A DNA stretch of 64,000 bases from Chryseobacterium scophthalmum (GCF_900143185.1 NZ_FSRQ01000001.1:186001-250000); one strand, 5' to 3'; positions 48,447-58,275 are shown, numbered from the stretch's first letter. The notes: generated from the letters alone by a model not told the origin. Numbers and translations: made by a program.

Positions 48447-48827
48447 TTAATTTTCTGACTGTACTTTGTTTTTAATCTCACTGGTTTTATTGTTGTTGAT
48501 CTGAATAGCCCATACAATAATTGCACTCATATCGCCTCTTGTTTTCTGTGCTATTTCCTGATCTGTTACACCTGTAGATTTTATTAATTCTAATGATGCC
48601 GGAATAAGTGTTTTCTTTCTTCTGTCACTTAGTTCTGTACTTCCATTTTTTCGTTCCTCTTCATTAGGTTTGTTTTCCGGATTGTTTAAGTTTTTAAAAG
48701 CTTTTGCGAAATTTTCCATTTCCGGGGATTTAAATGTTTCCGGATTTGTTACTACTGCATTTTCAGAAGTACATGAGTTAAAGATTGCTAACGATGCCAA
48801 TAATAGACATAAGATTGGTTTTTTCAT
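48447..48827 (-). CDS. Small lipoprotein, module copy A
   Basis: The 126-residue product starts at the ATG at 48827, which gives a lipoprotein signal (lipobox IFNSC). The mature part carries KSPEMENFAKAFKNL, GSTELSDRRKKTLIPAS, LIKSTGVTDQEI and GDMSAIIVWAIQIN, all repeated nearly unchanged in the lipoprotein at 49309-49680. The helical charged body and the invariant GSTELSDRRK segment suggest a conserved binding surface. It is the first gene of a two-gene unit with the secreted protein at 47848. No known family is recognised. Confidence 0.75.
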   Translation of the reverse strand: MKKPILCLLLASLAIFNSCTSENAVVTNPETFKSPEMENFAKAFKNLNNPENKPNEEERKNGSTELSDRRKKTLIPASLELIKSTGVTDQEIAQKTRGDMSAIIVWAIQINNNKTSEIKNKVQSEN

Positions 48828-49308
48828 GTTTGTTTGAGTTATTAAATTTTTGACCAAACTAATCATAGAAAATCTGATGTGCAAACAGTAGATGTAGCAA
48901 TTTATCAATTAATACTCTAAACAAAAGTCAGGAATTATTGTGTTTAAAGCATTTTTCAAAGTTTTTTCAAAAAAAAATATTTTAACTATAGTGTGAATTA
49001 TATACAGTTGTGATTTGCCTGATTTCACCTTGTTATGATAATTATTAATGCTGTTTTGAATTTGTAGTTTTAGTATTTTTAAAAATAATTGATTATGAAT
49101 AAGTTAAATATTTAAATATGTATAAATTTATAAATAATTCCTGCTTATTTTAAATATTTATTTGTAATAATTCAATGTGTTTATTTTTATTTTTAAATTG
49201 CTGACATTTTTAAATCATTCATTTTTGAAATAAAATTATTATTTACCCAATCTAAACCTATCAATTATAATATAACAACAGGTTTTTAACAACAAAAAAT
49301 TATTTACT
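48828..49308. promoter_or_regulatory. AT-rich divergent intergenic region between module copies
   Basis: This 481-bp region must hold the promoters of both divergent modules. It is extremely AT-rich and I find no perfect TAnnTTTG box, RNA gene or repeat in it that I can support. Confidence 0.4.
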
Positions 49309-49680
49309 ATGAAAAAAATTCTTTTTACACTTAGCTTTTCAATTTTGGTGCTAAGTTCATGTTCTAACGAAAACATGGCAGTCAACAATGTAGAATCTAT
49401 GAAAAGCCCAGAAATGGAAAAGTTTGATAGAGCAATGAAAAGTTTAGGTGATCCCGGCAATAGACCAACCGAAGAAGAAAGAAAAAGCGGGAGTACAGAA
49501 CTAAGCGACAGAAGAAAAAGAGTACTTCTTCCTTCTGCGATGGATCTTATTAAATCAACGGGAGTTACAGATACTCAGATTCAGCAAAAGACGAATGGCG
49601 ATATGTCTGCAATTTTGGTTTGGGCAATTCAGATCAATCAGGAAAAAGTGGCACAAATAAGAAGTAATGCAAAACTATAA
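49309..49680 (+). CDS. Small lipoprotein, module copy B
   Basis: The 123-residue product has the lipobox VLSSC and the same conserved segments as the lipoprotein at 48447-48827: KSPEMEKFDRAMKSL, EEERKSGSTELSDRRKR, LIKSTGVTDTQIQQKT and GDMSAILVWAIQIN. It is followed after 11 bases by a secreted protein of the copy A type. The two modules diverge from a common intergenic region. Function is unknown. Confidence 0.78.
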   Translation: MKKILFTLSFSILVLSSCSNENMAVNNVESMKSPEMEKFDRAMKSLGDPGNRPTEEERKSGSTELSDRRKRVLLPSAMDLIKSTGVTDTQIQQKTNGDMSAILVWAIQINQEKVAQIRSNAKL

Positions 49681-49691
49681 GAGATATTATT

Positions 49692-50255
49692 ATGAAAAAA
49701 CAACTTTTAATATTATGTTGCGCTTTAGGAGGAATGATCTCTGCACAACAAAGTACTCTTATTATCAATAATTATTCATCATACGATTATCATGGTCAAT
49801 TGATGGCAACACCTTTAGGATCGTGTTATCCGATGGTGAGTATTGGGTATCCTGCAGTTCCTAATCAGCTTATTGTACCGGCATTATCCGATTATGAACT
49901 TCCATCTTATTCTGATGGGTTAGCGAATGGTATTAGTACTTTTTTGGTGCAGACTTCAGGAACTAATACTGCTATGCCAAGAATTCCAAGTCATCCTACA
50001 TTATCACCAACTGGAGTTATTTCTCTAAATACTAATTGGAGACATACAAAATTCCAGATGTATTTTGCAGGAACGAATACACCGGTGTCATCAGGCGGAA
50101 CAAGCGTACCTGAAACTTATTTTAATGCAAATCTTGGAGATGGAACGAATAGTTGTTTTTCTGGACCAAGTAATATTTCTACTATATATGGAGATGCTGA
50201 ATGGTTTACGATTTCATCAGGCGGAACACAATATACTTATATCCAAATTTTTTAA
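49692..50255 (+). CDS. Small secreted beta-rich protein, module copy B1
   Basis: The 187-residue protein has a signal peptide (ending GMISAQ), begins QSTLIINNYSSYDYHGQL and ends AEWFTISSGGTQYTYIQIF, as do its relatives at 47848 and 50265. It contains cysteines at equivalent places (GSCYP also in copy A). It lies between a lipoprotein gene and a second family member, 9 bases from the latter. Secretion is clear; function is not. Confidence 0.72.
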   Translation: MKKQLLILCCALGGMISAQQSTLIINNYSSYDYHGQLMATPLGSCYPMVSIGYPAVPNQLIVPALSDYELPSYSDGLANGISTFLVQTSGTNTAMPRIPSHPTLSPTGVISLNTNWRHTKFQMYFAGTNTPVSSGGTSVPETYFNANLGDGTNSCFSGPSNISTIYGDAEWFTISSGGTQYTYIQIF

Positions 50256-50264
50256 ACTGATAAC

Positions 50265-50792
50265 ATGAAAAAAATACTTTTGCTCTTAAGCTTATCTTTA
50301 AGTGCGGTTGCATTTTCTCAGGTAAGTACATTGGTCATCAACAATTATTCGGCTTATACGCTTACAGGGAGACTTCGCGCTACAGATTTAACGAATTGCG
50401 TTCCTGAGATTTATATGGGAAATACTTTGGCGAGCGGTAATTTTACAATTCCGCCAACTACAACTACAGATTATCCCAAATATTATACTGCCAATACAGC
50501 ACCAATACCTGTAAATGATTTTCTGGTTAGACTATCTTATACATCACCTGCAACTGTGCTTGCTTATAATGATCCCAATATGTATGCAATTTCTCCTACC
50601 ACAGATTGGTCTTTCTTTGCATTCGATGTAAGAGATCCTGCAAGTATCAATACGGTTTATGATCATTATGATATAGGTGTTGCACCATGTGCAGCTACTT
50701 ATCCCACAAATGGTATCGGGACGGTATCAGAAACCGAGTGGTTTACAATTACATCTGGTGGAACAATCTTCAGTTATATAAATATTTATTAA
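50265..50792 (+). CDS. Small secreted beta-rich protein, module copy B2
   Basis: The 175-residue protein has a signal peptide (ending VAFSQ), begins VSTLVINNYSAYTLTGRL and ends TEWFTITSGGTIFSYINIY. It is the third member of the family and a tandem partner of the gene just upstream. Its middle part differs most from the others. Function is unknown. Confidence 0.72.
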   Translation: MKKILLLLSLSLSAVAFSQVSTLVINNYSAYTLTGRLRATDLTNCVPEIYMGNTLASGNFTIPPTTTTDYPKYYTANTAPIPVNDFLVRLSYTSPATVLAYNDPNMYAISPTTDWSFFAFDVRDPASINTVYDHYDIGVAPCAATYPTNGIGTVSETEWFTITSGGTIFSYINIY

Positions 50793-50825
50793 TTACAGTT
50801 ATACTTTGAGATTGTAACTTTAAAC

Positions 50826-50866
50826 AAAAAAAATAGCTCCTTGTAAATTCAGGGAGCTATTTTAAA
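50826..50866. terminator. Terminator between module B and metG
   Basis: AAATAGCTCC (50831-50840) pairs perfectly with GGAGCTATTT (50853-50862). The minus-strand tail TTTTTTGTTT is strong, so it ends metG and probably also the convergent module. Confidence 0.82.
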
Positions 50867-50882
50867 TTATTTAGAAAACGAA

Positions 50883-52919
50883 TTATCCAATCTCAATACC
50901 GTTCTCAACATTGCTGTCGTCCGGTGTTACAAAAGATAATTTTCCGTCTGGTTTTGTCGTTAATAGCAACATTCCCTGAGATTCAATTCCTCTGATCTTT
51001 CTTGGAGCAAGATTTAATAGAATCATAACCTGTTTTCCAATCACTTCTTCTGCGGTAAAGCTTTCTGCAATCCCTGAAACTACAGTTCTTACATCAACTC
51101 CTGTATCAACAGTTAGTTTTAATAATTTATCTGCTTTTTCTACTTTTTCAGCTTCAATGATCGTTGCTGTTCTCAAGTCGATCTTTGTAAAATCATCAAA
51201 CTGTATTTCCTCTTTCATTGGGTTGGCGTTAGGATTTGTTTTTTTATTACTTTGTTTTGTATTTTCTAATTTCTGGATCTGAGCTTCGATAACATCGTCT
51301 TCAATTTTCGAGAAAAGAAGAGATGTTTCGTTGATTTGATGACCCGTTTCAATTAAAACAGTTTTTGTTTCAACAGTATTCCAATCTGATTTTTGAACGT
51401 TAAACATATTCAATAATTTCTCAGAACTGAAAGGCATAAACGGTTCACACAATTGCGCTAAAGCAACTGCAATCTGAGCTCCGACAAATAATGAGTGTGC
51501 CGCCTTTTCAGGATTATCTTTAATGGTTTTCCAAGGCTCTTCAGCTTGAAGATATTGGTTTCCGAAACGAGCCAAATTCATTAAAGCTGTTAAAGAATTT
51601 CTGAATTCGTAATTTTCCAAGAATCCTGAAATTTCTTTCGCTGATTTATTGATTTCCGCTAGTTCAGGAGCATTTACATCACCTTGAGGAACGATTCCAT
51701 CATAATATTTATGAATTAAAACCGCAACTCTGTTAATGAAATTTCCAAAAATTCCAACTAATTCAGAATTATTTTTTGTCTGGAAATCTTTCCACGTAAA
51801 GTTATTATCTTTCGTTTCCGGAGCTGAAGAAAGCAATGCATAACGCAAAACATCTTGCTGTCCAGGGAAGTCTTCAACATATTCGTGTGCCCAAACTGCC
51901 CAGTTTCTTGAAGTTGAAATTTTATCGTTTTCAAGATTTAAAAACTCAAACGCAGGAACGTTTTTCGGCATTTTGTAATCTCCATGAGCCTTCATCATTG
52001 CAGGGAAAATAATACAGTGGAATACAATATTATCTTTTCCGATAAAGTGAACTAAATCGCTTTCTTCACTTTGCCAGTAATCTTTCCAGTCTTTTCCGTT
52101 TTTTGCAGCCCATTCTTTGGTGAAAGAAATATATCCGATCGGTGCATCAAACCAAACATACAATACTTTTCCGTCTGCTCCGGGAAGTGGAACCGGGACA
52201 CCCCAGTTCAGATCTCTGGTCATCGCACGAGGTTTTAAACCATCATTCAACCAAGATTTCACCTGTCCGTAAACGTTTGGTTTCCAGTCGTCTTTATGAC
52301 CTTCGATAATCCATTCGTTCAGGAAGTCTTCGTATTCATTTAATGGTAAATACCAGTTTTTTGTCTCTTTTAAAATAGGAACGTTTCCGCTCAACATCGA
52401 TTTTGGATTAATCAATTCTGATGGCGAAAGGGTAGAACCACACTTCTCACACTGATCTCCGTAAGCGTTTTCGTTACCACAGTTCGGGCAAGTTCCAACG
52501 ATATATCGGTCAGCTAAAAATTCATTAGCTTGTTCGTCGAAATATTGCTCAGACATTTCTTCCGAAAATTTCCCTTTTTCATAAAGAACTTTAAAGAAAT
52601 CTTGGCTTGTTTCACGATGATTAGCTGATGTTGTTCTAGAATATTCATCAAAAGAAATTCCCAAGTCTGAGAACGATTTTTTGATGATCTCGTGATATTT
52701 ATCAACAATATCTTGTGGCGTAACACCTTCTTTCTTAGCTCTTATGGTGATAGGAATTCCGTGCTCATCGCTTCCGCAGATAAAAGCAACATCTTTTCCT
52801 GATCTTCTCTGAAATCTAGCATAAACATCTGCAGGAATGTAAACTCCAGCCAAATGCCCAATATGAACCGGTCCGTTTGCATATGGCAAAGCCGCCGTAA
52901 TCATCTTTCTGTTTGACAT
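50883..52919 (-). CDS. metG: Methionyl-tRNA synthetase
   Basis: The 678-residue enzyme charges tRNA-Met with methionine in the cytoplasm. It shows the class I HIGH motif at residues 19-22, the variant KMSKS motif DKISTS near residue 332, a zinc knuckle CPNC-CEKC near 143-160, and a C-terminal EMAP/tRNA-binding domain from about residue 570 (FTKIDLRTATIIEAEKVEKADKLL). Length and domain order are those of the E. coli enzyme. It appears monocistronic. Confidence 0.98.
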   Translation of the reverse strand: MSNRKMITAALPYANGPVHIGHLAGVYIPADVYARFQRRSGKDVAFICGSDEHGIPITIRAKKEGVTPQDIVDKYHEIIKKSFSDLGISFDEYSRTTSANHRETSQDFFKVLYEKGKFSEEMSEQYFDEQANEFLADRYIVGTCPNCGNENAYGDQCEKCGSTLSPSELINPKSMLSGNVPILKETKNWYLPLNEYEDFLNEWIIEGHKDDWKPNVYGQVKSWLNDGLKPRAMTRDLNWGVPVPLPGADGKVLYVWFDAPIGYISFTKEWAAKNGKDWKDYWQSEESDLVHFIGKDNIVFHCIIFPAMMKAHGDYKMPKNVPAFEFLNLENDKISTSRNWAVWAHEYVEDFPGQQDVLRYALLSSAPETKDNNFTWKDFQTKNNSELVGIFGNFINRVAVLIHKYYDGIVPQGDVNAPELAEINKSAKEISGFLENYEFRNSLTALMNLARFGNQYLQAEEPWKTIKDNPEKAAHSLFVGAQIAVALAQLCEPFMPFSSEKLLNMFNVQKSDWNTVETKTVLIETGHQINETSLLFSKIEDDVIEAQIQKLENTKQSNKKTNPNANPMKEEIQFDDFTKIDLRTATIIEAEKVEKADKLLKLTVDTGVDVRTVVSGIAESFTAEEVIGKQVMILLNLAPRKIRGIESQGMLLLTTKPDGKLSFVTPDDSNVENGIEIG

Positions 52920-53030
52920 TTATAGTATAGTTTTAAGTCTGCAAAGATAAAGATAATCTGCCAAAATTCCCGAATAACCTTAGTATAATGTCTTTAATAT
53001 GTTTTTTAATATATTTTATTTACAACTAAA

Positions 53031-53060
53031 GCCTTTGTATTTCTTTATTAAACGAAGTGG
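53031..53060. repeat. Degenerate copy of the 3065-3138 palindromic element
   Basis: The segment AAACGAAGTGGCTTTGTTTA (minus-strand form ACAAAGCCACTTCG) matches the arm CACAAAGCCGCTTCG of the element at 3065-3138, and an opposing AAAGCC lies just before it. The match is imperfect. Confidence 0.4.
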
Positions 53061-53178
53061 CTTTGTTTATCTAAAAAATTTAAAGCATAGTCAACTCTTT
53101 GTTTCACCTTGCGATAGTCATCAAGAGCAATTTAAAATAAAATTTTAGTAGATAACAAAAAACTTAAAATATCTTCTT

Positions 53179-53319
53179 AACCGCAAAAGGATCAAAAGAA
53201 ATGATTGAAAAAAGAGAAATTCAAAAGTTTTCAAAATGTAAATTTTTCATTTAATAGTTTATTTTGCTAGCTTTTGAATAACTTATTTACTCGTAAAATC
53301 TTTTGATCCTTTTGCGGTT
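53179..53319. repeat. 141-bp element with perfect 21-bp terminal inverted repeats
   Basis: AACCGCAAAAGGATCAAAAGA at 53179 (without its last base, 20 shown here as AACCGCAAAAGGATCAAAAG) is mirrored exactly at 53299-53319 around a 99-bp AT-rich core. The form is that of a MITE or a large cruciform. It lies about 120 bp upstream of the GH97 gene. No coding frame is in the core. Confidence 0.6.
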
Positions 53320-53441
53320 GAAACATATCATTTACTAAAAAAACTATGGAGTAAACTCGATTTGAAAAGAATCTTTATCTGAATTAATATCAATTGTTGG
53401 TTCTAATTTTTTATTTTTAAAGTTTATAAATATTCAATAAA

Positions 53442-55595
53442 ATGAAAATTACAGTTGCTGCGGTTTTATTATCGATGATGTTTGCAGGTGCAAATGCACA
53501 ATCTCTGAGATCTCCGGACGGAAAATTTGAAATGAATTTCCAACTGAAAAACGGAGTTCCTTTTTACAATTTAAAATACAACGGATCTACTGTTGTTGAA
53601 GATTCAAAATTAGGTTTAAGGCTTTTTAAAGATACTTCGGTAACATTTGCCTCAGAAATTACAAAAACTGAAGATGCAAAATTTGATTTGAATAATGATT
53701 TCGTTAAAGTTTCTGAGAAAAGGGATTCAAAAAACGAAACCTGGCAACCTGTTTTAGGGGAAAAGAAAAATTACATCAATCATTATAATGAATTAGCGGT
53801 TACGCTGAACCAAAATTCTACAGACAGAAGTATTGTCGTAAAGTTTAGGCTGTTCAATGATGGTTTAGGTTTTAGATATGAATTTCCACAACAGAAAAAT
53901 TTGAATTATTTTATCATCAAAGAAGAAGATACAGAGTTTGATTTTCCAACCGATATGAAAGCTTGGTGGATGGTTGCCGATTACGATTCTCAGGAATACA
54001 GATATCAGGAAACCAATATCTCTGAAATTCCGGCAAGATGGGACAAAGCTTTTGATTCTAATGCTTCGCAGAAATTAATTAAAAATGCAGTTCAGTCGCC
54101 GTTGATGCTAAAAAAGAACGGAAAAGAACCATTATATATCAATATTGCAGAAGCAGCAGTTTTGAATTATGCAGCTTCACATCTTGAGGTTGATGCTCAA
54201 AATTTTAAATTTAAAACGCATCTTACAGCTGACCGACAAGGTGCAAAAGGTTACATTCAGACTCCTTCTGTAACGCCTTGGAGAACGATTATTGTTTCGC
54301 CAAAAGCGGAAGATTTAATGGACTCAAAAATGTTATTTAATCTAAACGAACCGACAAAATATACCGATACTTCTTACATAAAACCCACAAAATACATGGG
54401 AGTTTGGTGGGAAATGATTATCGGAAAAGCACAATGGGCGTATTCTACAGCAGATAACGTTCATCTTGGAGTAACCGATTTTTCTAAATTAACACCTAAC
54501 GGAAAACACGCAGCAAATACTACAAGAGTTAAAGAATATATTGATTTTGCCGCTGCAAACGGTTTCGACGGTTTGTTGATCGAAGGTTGGAATATCGGTT
54601 GGGAAGACTGGTTCGGTCATTCCAAAGAATATGTTTTTGATTTTTTGACTCCTTATCCGGATTTTGATATTAAAATACTGAATGAATACGCACATTCAAA
54701 AGGTATTAAACTGATTATGCATCACGAAACTTCTGGTTCGGCAACGAATTACGAAAGATGGGCAGATCAGGCTTTTCAATTAATGAATAAATATGGTTAT
54801 ACGTCTGTGAAAACGGGCTATGTAGGCGATATAATCCCGAGAGGAGAACATCATTATTCACAATGGACGATCAATCATTATTACAGAATTGTAGAAAAAG
54901 CGAATGACTATAAAATCATGGTGAATTCTCACGAATCAGTTCGTCCGGGTGGAGAAAGCCGTACCTATCCGAATTATATTTCAGCAGAAGCCGCTCGTGG
55001 AACAGAATATGAAGCTTTTGCAGGAAACAATCCCGACCATCAGACAATTCTTCCGTTTACACGATGGATGGGTGGTTCGATGGATTACACACCGGGAATT
55101 TTCCAAACCAAATTAGACTATTATTTTCCCGGAGATAAACGTTTTGTGAAAACTACTTTAGCAAAACAATTGGGGCTGTATGTAACGATGTATATGCCTT
55201 TGCAAATGGCTGCAGATTTGCCGGAAAATTACGCAAAACACATGGATGCTTTCCAGTTTATCAAAGATGTTGCAGCAGATTGGGATGATACAAAAATTCT
55301 TTCAGCAGAACCCGGAGATTATGTAATCACCGCGAGAAAAGCAAAAGGCACAGAAAACTGGTTTGTTGGTGGAATTACTGACGAAAATAAAAGAGAATAT
55401 ACCGTAGATTTTTCATTTTTAGATAAAGGAAAAAAATACGAAGCAACCATTTATGAAGATGGAAAAGACGCTGATTATATTGATAATCCTCAAAGTTATA
55501 ACATCTACAAAAAGCAGATTACGAGTAAATCTAAAATAAATTTTAAAATGGCTCGAAGCGGTGGTTTTGCTGTTTCCATAAAGCCTGTAAAATAA
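53442..55595 (+). CDS. Glycoside hydrolase family 97 (alpha-glucosidase-like, inverting type)
   Basis: The 717-residue exported enzyme (signal peptide ending GANAQ) has the GH97 layout: N-terminal beta-sandwich, TIM barrel from about residue 300, and C-terminal beta domain. Glu429 (MHHETSG), Glu498 (NSHESVRPGGESRTYPN) and Glu522 (EAARGTEYE) are spaced exactly like Glu439, Glu508 and Glu532 of the Bacteroides SusB enzyme, which points to the inverting alpha-glucosidase subgroup rather than the retaining alpha-galactosidase one. It should release glucose from alpha-glucosides in the periplasm. No susC/susD pair is adjacent, so it is not in a typical starch-utilisation locus. Confidence 0.95.
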   Translation: MKITVAAVLLSMMFAGANAQSLRSPDGKFEMNFQLKNGVPFYNLKYNGSTVVEDSKLGLRLFKDTSVTFASEITKTEDAKFDLNNDFVKVSEKRDSKNETWQPVLGEKKNYINHYNELAVTLNQNSTDRSIVVKFRLFNDGLGFRYEFPQQKNLNYFIIKEEDTEFDFPTDMKAWWMVADYDSQEYRYQETNISEIPARWDKAFDSNASQKLIKNAVQSPLMLKKNGKEPLYINIAEAAVLNYAASHLEVDAQNFKFKTHLTADRQGAKGYIQTPSVTPWRTIIVSPKAEDLMDSKMLFNLNEPTKYTDTSYIKPTKYMGVWWEMIIGKAQWAYSTADNVHLGVTDFSKLTPNGKHAANTTRVKEYIDFAAANGFDGLLIEGWNIGWEDWFGHSKEYVFDFLTPYPDFDIKILNEYAHSKGIKLIMHHETSGSATNYERWADQAFQLMNKYGYTSVKTGYVGDIIPRGEHHYSQWTINHYYRIVEKANDYKIMVNSHESVRPGGESRTYPNYISAEAARGTEYEAFAGNNPDHQTILPFTRWMGGSMDYTPGIFQTKLDYYFPGDKRFVKTTLAKQLGLYVTMYMPLQMAADLPENYAKHMDAFQFIKDVAADWDDTKILSAEPGDYVITARKAKGTENWFVGGITDENKREYTVDFSFLDKGKKYEATIYEDGKDADYIDNPQSYNIYKKQITSKSKINFKMARSGGFAVSIKPVK

Positions 55596-55661
55596 ATAAT
55601 TTGTAATTTTAGAGTCCTTAAAGTTTTTGGCTTTAAGGATTTTTATTTTAAATGATATTGA

Positions 55662-56658
55662 ATGAAGCTGATTACTAAAATTTTTACCAAGCAAAATACT
55701 TTTCTTTTTTTATTGGTTGCGATGGTTTTAATGGCGAAACTGATTCCCTTTAAAGAATCTTACAACCAGTTTTTTAATCTTTCAGGATTTATCGATTGGG
55801 GAATTGCCGGAATTTTTCTTTTGTATGGTTTAAAATTAAATCTGAAAGAAGTCGTAAAAAGACGTTTCCAATTGGAAATTACATTTGCTGATTCAGTCAG
55901 GAACTTTTATTATTTTTCCTTTATTGGTCTTAATTTTTTATCCACTCGTAAAAGATTCTGAATATTATAACATTTGGCTTTCCGTATTTTTTCTTGCAAG
56001 TTTACCTTCAACGGTTTCTTCATCGGTTGTGATGGTTTCTATTGCAAAAGGGAACGTTACTTCAGCGATTTTTAATGCTTCTATCTCAGGAATTATCGGG
56101 ATTGTGATGACTCCGCTTTTGATGAGTTTTTTCCTGACTTCGAATGGAGAAGGTGGAAATCAAATTGAAATTATCGAACAGTTATTACTGAAAGTCTTGT
56201 TACCGATTATTTTAGGGATTTTACTGAATCCTGTTTTCAAAAAGTGGATGACAAAATATTCAAGTATCATTGCAGAATTTGACCGACTGATTATTTTATT
56301 GATCGTGTATGAAAGTTTTTCGAGTGCATTTATTGAAAATATTTTTGCTTCAGTTCCTTCACTGGTGTTTGTGATTTTGGCTTTGAGCGTGGTTTTTCTA
56401 TTCTTTTCAGTATATGAGATTCTTAAATTTTTAGCTAAAAAAATGAATTTTAAACCTAAAGAAATTATCACCACAACTTTTTGCGGATCAAAAAAATCTT
56501 TGGTTCACGGAAGTTTGTTCCTGCTTGTTTTGGGAATTCCGGATGAGCAAAAAGTTTTATTTTTACTTCCTGTAATGGTTTATCACAGTTTTCAGTTGTT
56601 CTACGTAAGTTGGTTGGCCAATAGAATTGCAAAACGAATGGAAATTACAGCATCTTAA
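55662..56658 (+). pseudogene. BASS-type (bile acid:sodium symporter-like) transporter, frameshifted
   Basis: The first part (from ATG 55662) codes a membrane segment and LYGLKLNLKEVVK. At the A5 run 55856-55860 the frame is lost; one A fewer would continue as KDVSNWKLHLLIQSGTFIIF into the frame ending at 56658, giving a 331-residue protein of about ten membrane segments (996 bases is divisible by three). The GL-L-L-EV pattern and length fit the SBF-like/YfeH branch of BASS transporters. The extra A may be a real mutation, a slippery phase-variable site or a base-calling error. The substrate is unknown. Confidence 0.8.
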
Positions 56659-56676
56659 ATTTAATGATATTTAAAA

Positions 56677-57726
56677 ATGATAAAATTGATCTTCAAAACG
56701 ATTGTGTTATCAGCTTTTGTTTCTTTTACAATGTTGAAATCTCAATCAGTAAAGGAAATTTTAAAGCAAAATGGTTCTTTCAGAAAAGACACAATATTTT
56801 CTGTTAAAAGTGATTCAAAAGAAACTTATTTACCGGTTACGATTATTAAAGGAAAAGAAAAAGGTCCGGTTTTCACTATTGTTGCAGGAATTCATGGTTA
56901 CGAATATCCACCAATTATTGCCGTTCAGGAATTATTAAACGAAATAAAACCCGAAAATATAAAAGGAAGTTTAATTATTATCCCGATTGCCAATGTTGAA
57001 TCTTTTCAAAAAAGAACTCCTTTTGTAAATCCATTTGATGGTAAAAATTTGAACACCGCTTTTCCGGGCTTGTTAAACGGTACTCCGACCGACCAGATCG
57101 CTTATTTAATTACGAAAGAAATTATTCCGAATTCAACAATTTTTTTAGATATTCATGGTGGTGATGCTAATGAAGATCTATTGCCTTTTGTTTGCTATTA
57201 CGACAGAAAAGATACGCCAGAAAACACCAAAAAAGCTCATGAATTATCGGTGAGATCAGAAATTCAATATATTGTTTCTTATCCTTACACTTTAACTGCG
57301 ACTGAACCTGCGAAATATGCTTTCAAAGAAGCTACACAGCAGGGAATTACAGCTTTGAGTATTGAAGCCGGAAAGCTGGGAACTGTACAGAAAGATAATG
57401 TTGATTTGATTAAAACTGCAGTTTACAACATGCTTGAAAATTCTGGAAATTATGTAATGAGAAAATCAAAAATTGTCAATCAAAAATCAACCGTTATTTT
57501 AAACCAGCAAGATTATATAAGAGTTCCGGAAGATGGAATTTTTTATAGCGAACTGAAAAGTGGAGATAAGGTAAAAAAGAATCAGATTTTAGGCTATATT
57601 ACAGACAAATTTGGAAATAAAAGACACGATATCGTTTCGCAAACCACCGGAATTATTTTGTACAAAGTAGGAACTCCGCCCGTCAATAAAGGCGAAACTC
57701 TTTTTTGTATCGGATATAATGAATAA
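56677..57726 (+). CDS. Exported succinylglutamate desuccinylase/aspartoacylase-family zinc hydrolase
   Basis: The 349-residue protein has a signal peptide (residues 1-23) and the AstE/ASPA signature GIHGYEYPP, giving zinc ligands His73 and Glu76, and a third ligand His160 in FLDIHGGD. A C-terminal lipoyl-like beta barrel (GIFYSELKSGDKVKKNQILGYITD) is common in this branch of M14-like deacylases. It probably removes an acyl or amino-acid group from a small substrate in the periplasm. It starts 18 bases after the BASS-type transporter gene, which suggests an uptake-and-cleavage pair. Confidence 0.85.
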   Translation: MIKLIFKTIVLSAFVSFTMLKSQSVKEILKQNGSFRKDTIFSVKSDSKETYLPVTIIKGKEKGPVFTIVAGIHGYEYPPIIAVQELLNEIKPENIKGSLIIIPIANVESFQKRTPFVNPFDGKNLNTAFPGLLNGTPTDQIAYLITKEIIPNSTIFLDIHGGDANEDLLPFVCYYDRKDTPENTKKAHELSVRSEIQYIVSYPYTLTATEPAKYAFKEATQQGITALSIEAGKLGTVQKDNVDLIKTAVYNMLENSGNYVMRKSKIVNQKSTVILNQQDYIRVPEDGIFYSELKSGDKVKKNQILGYITDKFGNKRHDIVSQTTGIILYKVGTPPVNKGETLFCIGYNE

Positions 57727-57744
57727 AATATTAAATCTATTATA

Positions 57745-58275
57745 ATGAAAAAAACAAAACTTTTCTTTGCTTTAGCAATCTTCCTATTTGCTTTTTCAGG
57801 CTTTTCAGCGCAATCTAAAGATGCGAAATTTGAAAAAGAAAAAACTGAAATTTCAAGAATGCTTGATGATTTCAACGTTGCTGCAGCTAATGCAGAATTT
57901 GAAAAATACTTCAGTTTTTTTGCTGATGAATCTACATTTATCGGAACCGACGCAACAGAAATCTGGAATAAGCAAGAATTTAAAACTTGGGCAAAACCCC
58001 ATTTCGAAAAGAAAAAAACATGGAATTTCACTTCCGTTAAAAGAAATATCTATTTCAGTAAAGACGGAAAGTTGGCTTGGTTTGACGAATTATTAGATAC
58101 TCAAATGAAAATCTGCCGCGGTTCCGGAGTTTTAGAAAAAATAAACGGAGCCTGGAAAGTAAAACAATACGTGCTTTCAATGACAGTTCCTAACGATGTT
58201 GTTGATAAAGTGGTTGCTGAAAAATCTGCAATGGAAGACGATATTTTAACGGAACTAAAAAACAATAAAAAATAA
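57745..58275 (+). CDS. Secreted SnoaL/NTF2-like protein
   Basis: The 176-residue product has a signal peptide (ending GFSAQ) and an NTF2-like fold of the DUF4440/SnoaL type: ISRMLDDFNVAAANAEFEKYFSFFADESTFIGTD, then WFDELLDTQ and INGAWKVKQYVLSMTVPND. Such domains bind or transform small hydrophobic molecules. It is 18 bases downstream of the deacylase gene and probably cotranscribed. No catalytic residues can be assigned. Confidence 0.82.
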   Translation: MKKTKLFFALAIFLFAFSGFSAQSKDAKFEKEKTEISRMLDDFNVAAANAEFEKYFSFFADESTFIGTDATEIWNKQEFKTWAKPHFEKKKTWNFTSVKRNIYFSKDGKLAWFDELLDTQMKICRGSGVLEKINGAWKVKQYVLSMTVPNDVVDKVVAEKSAMEDDILTELKNNKK

